A stretch of 64,000 bases of DNA, from contig NW_026570243.1 in NCBI RefSeq assembly GCF_019649055.1, forward strand, positions 124,001-188,000, in the 5' to 3' direction. Each line of letters opens with the position of its first letter. The first letter of the stretch is position 1. The notes beneath the pieces are model-generated. The model was not told the DNA's origin, searched no databases, and saw only the letters and a program-made list of their open reading frames with translations. The translations under genes and the position numbers were made by a program. Shown piece after piece: positions 55,101 through 64,000 of the stretch. Source of the stretch: Paramacrobiotus metropolitanus. Lineage: Eukaryota; Tardigrada; Eutardigrada; Parachela; Macrobiotidae.

Positions 55101-57297
55101 AAAAAGGGCGATTTTCCGCATCACTTTAATCGACCTGAGAACTGGGATAAAGTGCTGCCGTGGCCTGAACCGGAAATGTACGTTTTTGACGGTCTAAAGA
55201 AGAACGATAAAGAAGATTTCCTTAAGTGGCATGCCGAAACTAAAGCCGCTGCGGGGGGACAGTTCGACTTTCGTGCAGAAATCATGTCGTACTGCTCGAA
55301 TGACGTCACCGTTCTCCGACGCTGTGCCCTCAAGTTTGTAGAGGATTTCATCGCTCTCACTAATCTGAACCCGCTGGACAGTATCACTATGTCATCCGCC
55401 TGCAATAAGTATTACCGCACGTTCCATCTGGAACCTGAAAAGTTAGCTGTGTTGTCAGCTCATGGCCCCCACCGCAACCGACGCACCAGCGTTCAAGCCA
55501 CGCAATGGATGGAGTTGCTGAATCGAGACCTTGGTGGGCGCATTCAGCACGGACGAAACGGCAAGGAAGTCCACATCGGACCGTACTTTGTGGATGGTTT
55601 TGATGCTAGTACTCGTACAGTTTACGAGTACAACGGCTGTGTATTCCACGGGCACCCCGAATGCACTGAACAAGATGATCGGTCTCCTTTCTCTCGTAAA
55701 AAGATGAACGAAGTGTACGAGGAATAACTGGATCGTGTACGTTACCTAGAGGATGAGAAGTATGAAGTAGTTACAAAGTGGGAGTGTGAATGGATAAAAG
55801 AGCGCCAAGAAACGGATACCGCTGCCTTTCTCTCTGGACAAAGACTGCGGGAACCACTAAACCCGCGGGACGCCTTCAAAGGCGGGCGTACCAATGCCAG
55901 TCGCTTGTACTACGCAGTAAGAACAGGAGAAATGATTATGCATTTCGACGTCGTCAGCCTGTATCCTTTTGTCAACAAGACAAAGACTTATCCCATTGGA
56001 CAGCCAAAAATCATCCTGTCAGACTTTGCGGATGTCAAAGATTATTACGGACTGATATCCTGCAAAGTGTTACCACCAGCACAGTGCTTGTACCCTGTTC
56101 TTCCAGCCACGATAAACAAAAAGTTGGTATTCGCGCTTTGCCGAACGTGTGCGGATATTAAGAACAAGGAATTCTGCAAGCACAGCGATGCCGACCGCTG
56201 CCTCGAGGGGGTGTGGACAACCCCGGAGCTCCACCACGCCATCACCAGAGGATACACCGTGCAAGAAGTGTATGAGGTATGGCACTGGGAAACCGTGGAG
56301 GCTGGCGTTTATGCTGGGTGCATTAACAAGTTCCTGAAAATAAAGATGGAGGCTAGCGGATGGCCAAGCTGGTGTAAGACACAGCTGCAGAAGGATGAAT
56401 ACCTTCGTCAGGTCAAGGAACGTGAAGGAATCGATCTCGACCCAGCCGCTATGATCTACGATGCCGGCCGACGTAACGTGGCCAAAAACTGTCTTAACTA
56501 CCTGTGGGGCAAGCAGGAACAGCGAGATGATATGACTATGACCAAATTCGTCTACAAAACCAAGGACTATTTGGACATGATCCGTTCCAAGGCCGTTGAA
56601 ATTCATGATGTCTTTGCCATCAACGAGGACTGTCTCATGGTGACATATTCTAAGGGAGAAGACTACAACGAGGGTAGTAACGCTACAAACGTTGCCCTGG
56701 CCGCATTCACCACCGCCAATGCTCGCCTAATCCTACTGGATATGATGGAAAAGCTGGGCGATCGCCTCATGTACTATGATACTGATTCAGTCGTCTTTCT
56801 CACCCGCCCCGGGGACTGGGTGCCGGAGACGGGCAGCATCCTGGGCGACTGGGACAACCAGTTACAGGCGGGTGAGAGCCACATTGTGAAGTTTGTGTCG
56901 TGCGGCCCAAAGGTTTACAGCTACGAGACTGACACTGGTCGGATCGAATTAAAGGTACGTAGACGTGCAGTAAATATGTATGTACAGTATCTATAATATT
57001 TATTGTTCTTAGGCGAAAGGCCTTACCCAAAACGGGTACACAGAGGATATTTTGGATTTTAATGAAGTCACCAAGTCCTTCGCCCGTACTGGACAGACCT
57101 TGGACTTCGACAAACTGAAGCGTCTGTTGGACGGGACAGAATCCCATGTTCAAATCATTTATCCTGAATTCATCAAGCGGAACGGCAAAACACAAGAAAT
57201 TAATACTGTTTGTTTGTTTAAGAAGTTAAGAATGGTTTATGACAAGCGTATGTTGCTTCCCGATTTCACAACGCTACCTTTCGGTACTAAGCAATAA
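52136..57297 (+). pseudogene. Protein-primed DNA polymerase B, spliced, with one in-frame TAA
   Basis: Replicates the element from a terminal protein primer. The main exon, 53451-56954, carries a Cys-rich zinc region (CSECDKPYSHKERHRC, CKDCRRF, CTVCREW) and exonuclease motifs IFFDYETYND and IIAHNFRGYDGHF. Polymerase motifs follow: HFDVVSLYPF (A), a KNCLNYLWGKQ motif B and YYDTDSVVF (C). A 58-nt intron, 56955-57012 (GTACGT to CTTAG), separates the final exon 57013-57297. Two upstream exons in matching phase are likely: 52136-52294 (MDDYQLTDVDRMDTD, donor GTGAGT) and 53148-53240 (donor GTAAGC); they are less sure. The TAA at 55725-55727 lies between the exonuclease and polymerase halves, after NEVYEE and before LDRVRYLED; one C-to-T change of CAA would explain it. 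Total near 1346 residues, normal for Polintons. The AATAAA at 57293-57298 overlaps the true stop. Confidence 0.85.
56955..57012 (+). other. 58-nt intron in the DNA polymerase gene
   Basis: Starts GTACGT, ends TTGTTCTTAG, contains in-frame stops, and its removal joins the IELK and AKGLTQNGY segments that are continuous in Polinton polymerases. This is the clearest intron in the element. Confidence 0.85.
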
Positions 57298-57735
57298 ACA
57301 AATTGTTTTATTCACATTCAACTTTATTATTGGAACATTCGCGGCTGCTTTGATGTTTGTTACTGTTTAAACCACATGCATTATTTATTAGTAAACATCT
57401 TCGTTGTTAACTGCTGTTACTACAAAAAGAGGCTAAGGAAGCCCAATCCTTGCAACTCACCAGCAAGAAACTCTGTGTTCATGTTGGTGTGGTTGTGAGT
57501 ATTGACCAACATGGCCTATGCATTTGTCGTCTTGATAAGCCGTTATTCAAAAACTAGTTTTGTATATTTGACGCTTACGCGAACTTTTCGGTACCATTGG
57601 AAAACTGCTGGATGAAATTTGCCTGTGGTTATTTGGATAACAAACAATGCGATTACTGTGATAATTGGTCTAATTGGCCTGATTCAATGGTGCACGGGTT
57701 AAGTAACCGCCGACCAGGTAATCTTCACGGTGGGC
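57298..57735. other. Polinton right non-coding region
   Basis: Between the polymerase stop codon and the right subterminal array. Only short frames without any family signature. Confidence 0.4.
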
Positions 57736-57996
57736 TGCCATATCAGCGGTCCTGTCTCGGCCTCAGTCTCGGTTTAAGAGCAAGCAGCCAGACTCGTGGC
57801 CCTGTCTCGGTCTCTGTCTCGGTTTAAGAGCAAGCAGCCAGACTAGCGGTCCTGCCTCGGTCTCAGTCTCGGCTTAAGAGCAAGCAGCCAGACTAGCGGT
57901 CCTGTCTCGGGCTCAGTCTCGGTGTTGGAGGTGGAGTCAGCCAAGCAGAGTAGGCAGCCAGACTAGCGGCCCTGTCTCGGCCTCAGTCTCGGTTTC
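57736..57996. repeat. Right subterminal tandem array of the Polinton, about 50-bp period
   Basis: Units with AAGAGCAAGCAGCCAGACTA and CCTGTCTCGGTCTCAGTCTC recur with GCAGCCA at 57784, 57834, 57884 and 57954 (steps of 50, 50 and 70). It abuts the 40-bp TIR. Unrelated to the left array apart from CGGTCTC-like words. Confidence 0.8.
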
Positions 57997-58509
57997 GACC
58001 AATCAGAGATGCTGCCGGACCTATTGACATACTACTGAAGTAAATAGCCGGGTACATCACACCAAATCCGTGCATATGCGCGAAAATTTTCTTGCGCACA
58101 CTCTCAAGAACAGTTGACCTTTGCCAGTGATTTCTTCTTGCATATTGCGTAGGAGTGTCGCCCCAAAAAGACTGTAAACATGGGACTATATTCCGAGGCT
58201 GCTATGTTTGGGAAAAAAACGGTTTAAACTCGTGCTCGCACACTCCAAAAATGTCCCTTTTATTTTTATCTATCGTTTGTCTATCGTTCGAATTTTGAAT
58301 ACATTGTCTAACCCTTGTTATTCGCTGTTAAGGTATAACAAGGGAAAAGCATCTGAACCCATTGTTATTGTGCACCGCAAGTCATTTTTTTACTTTCGAC
58401 CGTTTTTGCTCCGAGTACAGGTAGGGTAAATTATACTTTTAAACTGGGTTAATTATTATTAACACTCTTTTAAAGCTTTTACATATGAAACGTTAGTTTT
58501 TGGATTTAT

Positions 58510-58795
58510 TTTCAAAGCTAACATCTGTAAACGTGTACATCCCGGCCCGGCATGCGTGCTCACAAACGTGAACATCCCCGCCCGGCATCCATGTTCACGA
58601 ATGTAATGGATACTGGCAGCATATATACAAGTACAATACACTGTATAGCACCGCCGATTGACAGTGCCCCTGATTTGCTTACAAGTCTGGCTCAATCAGC
58701 GGTATCCGATTGCTGCACAGTAGCAAACGTAAATGTGGACAATAAACATTCACCAATTCATCGTCTATCCTCTTCTGCTCACATAATTTCCTCAT
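58510..58795. repeat. Repeat module right of the Polinton, inverse of 41414-41650
   Basis: Contains CGTGAACATCCCCGCCCGGC, CATGTTCACGAATGTAAT, CAGTGCCCCTGATTTGCTTA and TCAGCGGTATCCGATTGCTG. These are inverted counterparts of the module left of the Polinton, and 61680-61880 is a second copy in this same orientation. Confidence 0.65.
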
Positions 58796-58974
58796 GATAA
58801 AATTAATATTTCTGCATTGGGAAACAAACAATAGGTACTTTCAGTTCTGACTGCCTTATGATAATGCAGCCCAACGGGCTCTGCGTCATGCTCCTATGTG
58901 TCATTCAGAGATAACGCAAGCGTTGTGCATTGGTTTGTTGCAACAGTCAACACATGCCCACTTTATAGTAGCAT

Positions 58975-59018
58975 TGCCCAACGGTAAATCTACTCTCGAC
59001 TAGATTTTCCGTTGGGCA
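58975..59018. repeat. Hairpin, 18-bp arms
   Basis: TGCCCAACGGTAAATCTA faces TAGATTTTCCGTTGGGCA across eight bases (one mismatch). Looks like the core of a small MITE; outer CGCAAGCGTTGTGCATTG and CATGCATTGCGCG are weaker inverted flanks. Confidence 0.6.
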
Positions 59019-61679
59019 TCGTTGACTTATCCATGCATTGCGCGTGTTACACGGTGTACACGGTGAGTGCAATGCAAATGCACTGCATTGCACGTTAATG
59101 CTGTTATACTGTACTGTTATCGACGCTGTGATAACAAATTTAGATTTTAATTACGAACGCAGAGAGATGCCTATGCTACCATTGATTTAATGACTTCGAG
59201 ATGGCATTCATTACTAATTAGGTGGTAATTTCGTGCAATAATTATCAATTAAGCAATATTAATGCTAACTAGGTAGTCATTCAAGACGGCAGTAATTAGC
59301 TTTACCAATGTATTGCAGATACGAATAATTAGATCTACAGTAACATTTTCGCGATCCTTTTTTGCATGGGCGATGGGAAGACGCATAAAGTACATGCACT
59401 CGGTTGTTTATCATCAGGCTGACTTAGTGTAAGTTCGGTCATTCACTTATCGCGGCAGTGACAGTTGTTATGTTATCGCATTATTGGGTAGTTTTTTACG
59501 CGCCATTTGTTGTTACTCACTGCCACTTGGCTTTTGGTAAGTCTGACTTGCGGTAAGCCAGCAGAAATGAATCTCTATAATAACCCATAACGTATTGCAC
59601 ATAAAGACAGCCTCACAGGAAATCTTCTACCGGATGCAGTGCTGCCTTATCTAAACGCATTACTGTGGTTCTTTTGCAGTTATCGAATTTCGATGGTAAT
59701 ATTTCGCGTTGCCATAAATAAATTAGTTACCTCTTGTACTGACTACTGAACTGCGGTCGTGAACATGGTAGCCGGGCAGGAATGCTCACGTTTTGTGAAC
59801 ATGGGTGCCGCGTGCATTTTTCACGTTTGTTTGCATCTGTAAATGCATACATTCTGCAAGTACCTACAATTTAATTTAATATCGTTGATAAACATTGCCG
59901 TTAACATAAAATAACTTGACGACAGTTGGCATTACAGAATTTTATTATGTTGGTTTTCGTTTCTATCAAAACAAAAATTAAAATAAATATAAATTCATTA
60001 GCTGTCATATGATGCGACTGGTATCAAAATGATGCGTATGTATCAAGTCATTACTTTTACTGCCGTTGTAACGCCACACTAAATACGTATAGAATGGACT
60101 TTAGGTGACTGTATAGATACAGACTGTAGATGTAGAAGAGCATTGGAAAAAGATTGGAAGCGGCAGCACGGCACTGGCAGGGTACCATAAAGCACCATCA
60201 ACAATAACTATTAACAAATCCTCTCTCCAGTCTTCCTGATTCATCTCTGCACCGTGCATGCATACGATTATATGTAAGCAAAAACAGCACCGTGCAATTT
60301 AAGAGCATCGTCTCGTTAGAGTAGGATCCTGCCTGCTCTGTACAAGTATTCATTGAGATCAGCTGTGCCGGTGGGTTTATGTCAGCTCAAATGGTAGTAA
60401 AGTGAATGAATGAACTTACGGCGTGGATGCTTTATAACTCTGGAGATCCACAGTAGTTCATTGCGAATAAACAGATCCTTTGGTTTGCAATTTACAATAC
60501 AACACAAGGTGGTTTTTAGCGGGTAACTAATCGGCAAATTTTGGAGCAATTGTCGGCAAATTAGTTATATCGGCAAATTAGTTTACGGCTTAGGTACAAA
60601 ATGTTTATTCCTAATTGGTTTCCAGTTTTTAAAACGAGAATGTTGCCACCCGGCACTTACGTTCACAAATTTGTGACCTTTCCCGCCAGGCGCCCGTGTT
60701 CGTGAGCCCAATTCAACTGACTTGTTGCTAAAAGGCAAGTCAGATAAATATTCTTTAAAAAAATATAACAAGCCAAAAAACTTAAGCTTTCGCAGCCGTT
60801 GAAGAAATTTATAATAAAACATGAGAAAACCACCCTTAGAAACCCAGTAATTTGGAATGGTAACATGGCTCTTCAAAATGACATGTAAAATTATTAAATA
60901 ACTGTAAAAAACCAAAGCATTAAGGTAGGAATAGGCAAAACTCAATAGGCACACATGTACCAAGCTACATGTAGAAATAGGGAAAACGTATTGACAGGAT
61001 GTGTGTTCATTGGAGTACTGGTGCGTTCGCGCGGCGGCTGTACATTAAAGTAGGCAAGGAAGAAGAAAAGTTTTAGTGGGTAGTCTGAATCAGCAAACAG
61101 ATGGGTAGTTTTAGCCAATCACATATCTCGAAAACTAAAAATTCGAGCATATGTATTATGTGCCTTCTGACATTAAATTTTGCAGAGACTCAGTTCCGCA
61201 TAAACATACTCCTGCACCTTCCGTAATGCTTTTTGCGTTCTATAAAGTCAAGAAAAAATGGAAAAAAATGAAAAATGCTTGTGAGCATTTTGAAGGGCAA
61301 AAAGCTCACGAGTTTAATCGAAATTTGATATGTGAGAATTTTATGGATTGACAGAAATATGTCTGACATATTTGAAAAAAACTGTAACGATGTTTAGGCG
61401 GTGTTATTTTTGTTATTTTTCTAATAATCGGTGCAAAATCCATGAAATTCTACGCTTAATCGATAAAACGAGCGACTAGTCCGGGGGGAATACAGCGCAG
61501 TTACACCCGTGAGCATCCATAATCGACCATCAGATATCCAAAACTTCTTATTTACAAACGTGAACATCACCGCCCGGTACACACTTTCATAAACTTAATG
61601 CAAATTTGTACTATGTACATATATAATTTACATGCGCAAAGTACGAGGATTAACCTTAGCAGAGTATAAACGCAGCAGT
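59019..61679. other. Intergenic repeat-rich DNA, no gene recognised
   Basis: Scattered CCCGGC / GTTCACG or GCTCACG palindromic motifs occur near 59768, 60640-60710, 61275-61310 and 61560-61590. No coding exon found. Confidence 0.4.
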
Positions 61680-61880
61680 TTATAATGAGAGCGGTTCAAT
61701 TACCATCGTCTACCGATTGCCGTGCAATTACAAGCGGGAACATCCCGGCCCGGCGCCCATGTTCACGAATGTAATATGAACCGCCGCCATGTAGAGTAAA
61801 AGCGCATCTGATTTGCATACAAGAGCGGCAAATGTTAGCGGTATCAGATTACCGCATAGATCTTACAACTTAAGCATCCC
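61680..61880. repeat. Second right-side copy of the CCCGGC / TGTTCACG module
   Basis: Shares GGAACATCCCGGCCCGGC, CATGTTCACGAATGTAAT, and CATCTGATTTGCATACAAG then GCGGTATCAGATTACCGCA with the copy at 58510-58795. Confidence 0.6.
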
Positions 61881-62672
61881 TTTCCAGAGTCCGTGCACAC
61901 AATAATATGAGAAAACATATGCGTTATTCATCGGTCTTCCGAAGTAAAAACAAGCATCATCTGCTTTTTATGTTGCACAGCAGTGCACATTGATAGACAA
62001 GCGTGAAGTGTGCTCTGTATACTTCTGCTTTGCGCTATGCTGCATGTTAGATACAAAATAACACGAAGACCTGGCCAGGTGTAAATCACCATGCTGTGTA
62101 CCTATGTAAAACACAGCCGGTAAACGGGTTACCTGCACCGTGATGAAACTTATCTACGCCCAAGCGACATGCATAATTGTCTCAAAAACCTCCGAGCGCG
62201 CAACATCCGCTTGTTCAAAACAGAAAATGGAAATTATTGTAAAAGAAAATGTAAACGGTTAAGTGCGTGTCAGAAACAGAGGTTTACTTTGTCCTTTGCG
62301 ATTGATAAATATGTACATAGGTGATTCTGAATAACAACCTGTGCCGTTGTACTTCCTCAAAAAGTGCACTGATATTTTCTTTTTGAATTTGTTTTAAACG
62401 GGAAAATGTTTTGGACCTAGTTTTTTTTAACCCAATGTAAGCATACAAATCAGAACCTGAAAGCAGTACAAAATAGTGTCTCGTTGTGCGCGAAATGGAT
62501 CAAGTGTCAGCAGATGTAAACACACTTAGTACCGTTGCCGGGACACGTACCTTAATTATTGTATTTTCAGCGAAAGTGTATTTCAGCAGCAGAAACTCAT
62601 ATTCACAATCTTCTCTGAAATGTGGTGTCTTAGTCATTTTCCAGGAAAAATTTGCATATAATCTGTATAATA

Positions 62673-62778
62673 CCATTTGTGAGCATTTTCGCCCGTCAAA
62701 AATGCTCACAAGCATTTTCGCCCGGCAAATATGCTCACACCGTGAACCGTGAACATGTTAACATTCTTGCCGGCTACA
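62673..62778. repeat. Palindromic repeat with tip TGTAGCCGGC, right (inverted) copy
   Basis: Inverse of 40983-41095 with about five differences over 105 bp; it ends TAACATTCTTGCCGGCTACA. The six bases outside the two tips (TACGTT before 40983, TCGCGT after 62778) do not match, so these may be ends of two different copies. Confidence 0.75.
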
Positions 62779-64000
62779 TCGCGTGAGCTCTCAACTTAAC
62801 CGACGGAAAGATTGGTCCTACAATTAAACTGTTATAGCGAGGCTTTAATTATCAGGTTAACATTGGAAATGCCCACCCGAGCAAAACAGTTCATGGCCAT
62901 GTTGAACATGTGGCTGATATAAACGGTTGAACATGTGGCCGAACACATGTAAAAATATTTAATAATAATTAGCAGCGTAATAAGCAATAACAGGCATTAT
63001 AGTAGATACAAAAATGTAAACGGATTCTGTCCAAGAACCACGAGCGCGCGCAGTTCGCTAATTCCGAACTTTCTGAACTGCCGGAGCTCTTGGTGATTGG
63101 CTAATTAGTCGATGAATCATTTAATCTCAGATAACTCAGCAAGATATGACTTGTAATACCTTATCGAAAAATGTATATGATGTGTTACAAATGTCGGATT
63201 CCACATGACCACAATCCGTCAATAAACGCATGGTGTCGTGTGACACCAATGGGCATGGATGGTCATGAAGTACGGGCGGCTGCAGTGTCGACCGATGTTT
63301 TTATATACGTAATCAGCATACGGTCTTGTAGATTCAGACTTGAAAGTTACAAGCGCCATATGGTTTTGGCTTCGAAAAACCCAGCCAAAAACCTTTGTTG
63401 ATAGCCACCACGGGTGGTCGTTTCTTGTTCCAAAAGTTATCCGTATCCGGTCAACAAAGCGTTCAATAAAGCCGAACGCGATAGTCATGCTTCCGATTCT
63501 ACCGCCACTACTATCAATGTGTATGGCATGGTTGCACTGCAGTCATCAAATCGCGGCCAGTTACGGTATCGTTTACTATAAAAGTGACGGTTGTCATTGA
63601 TTAGCAACTCCACCGCAGTCATGCCGGTTATAGCGCTTATCAAATTCACCATGCTGACACACACAGCTGTTGACGTCGTGTGATTCAGCGCTGAATCGCC
63701 ACCGACCACTACTGCAACAGGAGCATCCACTACAACTTTCTATGCCACCCGTTACGATAGTTGTTGTCATACCCATACGTTTTGCTAACAATACGTGGTT
63801 TTCGCTTTTTTGATTATAGGGTTCGGTTAAGTACTCACTGCAAAATGTTTACCTTTTTTATTGTTTATTGCTCACAGTGGTCAGTTTTTGCTGACCAGTC
63901 CAATATCCCTGTTTTGTAATACTTTTGGAATACTATCCGCTGCGCATTTTCGTTTTTGTTAATTGGGGTTCGCATAATTACTATAGAATCACATGTCATT
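62779..64000. other. Right edge, no gene recognised
   Basis: Open frames around 63219-63488 and 63485-63730 on the minus strand have no recognisable family or splice support. Confidence 0.25.

Larger units (their letters stand above)
41712..58036 (+). mobile_element. Polinton/Maverick element, 16,325 bp
   Basis: Bounded by a 40-bp perfect terminal inverted repeat (41712-41751 and 57997-58036, starting AGTAGTATGTCAATAGGTCC) with GAAGTA duplicated outside it at 41706-41711 and 58037-58042. The size, 6-bp TSD, AG-start tips and gene content (pPolB, DDE integrase, A32-type ATPase, adenovirus-type protease, double jelly-roll capsid, penton) are those of Polintons. Leftmost is the ADP-ribosylglycohydrolase-BIR gene on the minus strand; all other genes are on the plus strand. 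Polintons self-replicate by protein-primed synthesis and may form virions. This copy has several interrupted genes and so is probably not autonomous as read. Confidence 0.95.

Noticed and set aside
43950-55727. Alternative genetic code with TAA or TGA as sense codons in the Polinton
   Set aside because: Other genes of the element end properly at TAA and TGA, and frame changes occur as well, so ordinary mutation or base error explains the in-frame stops better.
40983-62778. One 22-kb transposon with TGTAGCCGGC ends
   Set aside because: The six-base flanks differ (TACGTT and TCGCGT) and homology of the ends stops after about 105 bp, so a single element is not supported; kept only as an observation.
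1-64000. CRISPR arrays, bacterial operons, rRNA genes
   Set aside because: No regularly spaced repeats with unique spacers and no rRNA core sequences are visible; introns and polyadenylation signals show a eukaryotic source.

Overview
The window is eukaryotic and most likely from a tardigrade. The host genes are split by short GT-AG introns, and the rhodopsin-type receptor at 34963-35964 carries the signature I associate with the receptor expansion of eutardigrades (a W-x6-P-x3-R stretch after TM3, an LPG-x4-D-x2-YYR second loop and a DPILL TM7). The species call is inference. Gene density is low and much of the DNA between genes is foldback (inverted-repeat) transposons, several nested in one another.

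Layout. 1-609 holds the 3' part of a GPCR gene. 634-956 is a foldback element with a 9-bp target duplication. 1746-5815 is a ten-exon GPCR gene with a 21-nt microexon and a foldback MITE in its last intron. 6530-8655 is a decayed non-LTR retrotransposon split by a second 9-bp-TSD foldback element. 11036-12236 is a three-exon secreted cysteine-rich protein. 13021-16740 is a dead LTR-retrotransposon integrase interrupted by a small MITE and by a 2.7-kb foldback element with a 6-bp TSD. 18064-21362 (minus) is a four-exon DAXX-like histone-chaperone gene. 24697-31128 (minus) is a MAM-domain gene with broken partial copies beside it. 34963-35964 is a single-exon GPCR and 36970-38105 holds GPCR-like exon fragments.

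The most interesting object is a 16,325-bp Polinton/Maverick (virus-like transposon) at 41712-58036. It has 40 bp of perfect terminal inverted repeat and a perfect 6-bp TSD (GAAGTA). It carries the expected core: protein-primed DNA polymerase B, DDE integrase with chromodomain, packaging ATPase, penton, major capsid protein and adenovirus-type cysteine protease. It also carries an unusual accessory set. On the left is an ADP-ribosylglycohydrolase fused to a BIR domain. On the right is a BIR-BIR-RING inhibitor-of-apoptosis protein. Between them lie a TBP-like protein and a PC4-like protein. The DNA ahead of the accessory and replication genes repeats a CGCCAGT/ACTGGCG motif; ahead of the IAP and the polymerase it forms a palindrome directly upstream of a TATA-like box. 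The virion genes are packed end to end with 1-8 nt overlaps. I read this as a mobile element with its own transcription factors and a two-gene module aimed at host cell death and ADP-ribose signalling; those functions are inference from the domains.

Several Polinton genes are interrupted in this copy: in-frame stops in the polymerase, the PC4-like gene and the end of the integrase, and frame changes in the ATPase and capsid genes. The ends of the element look fresh, so either the copy decayed quickly or some of the breaks are assembly errors. The Polinton sits inside an older repeat region whose short palindromic motifs recur on both sides, out to 40983 and 62778.
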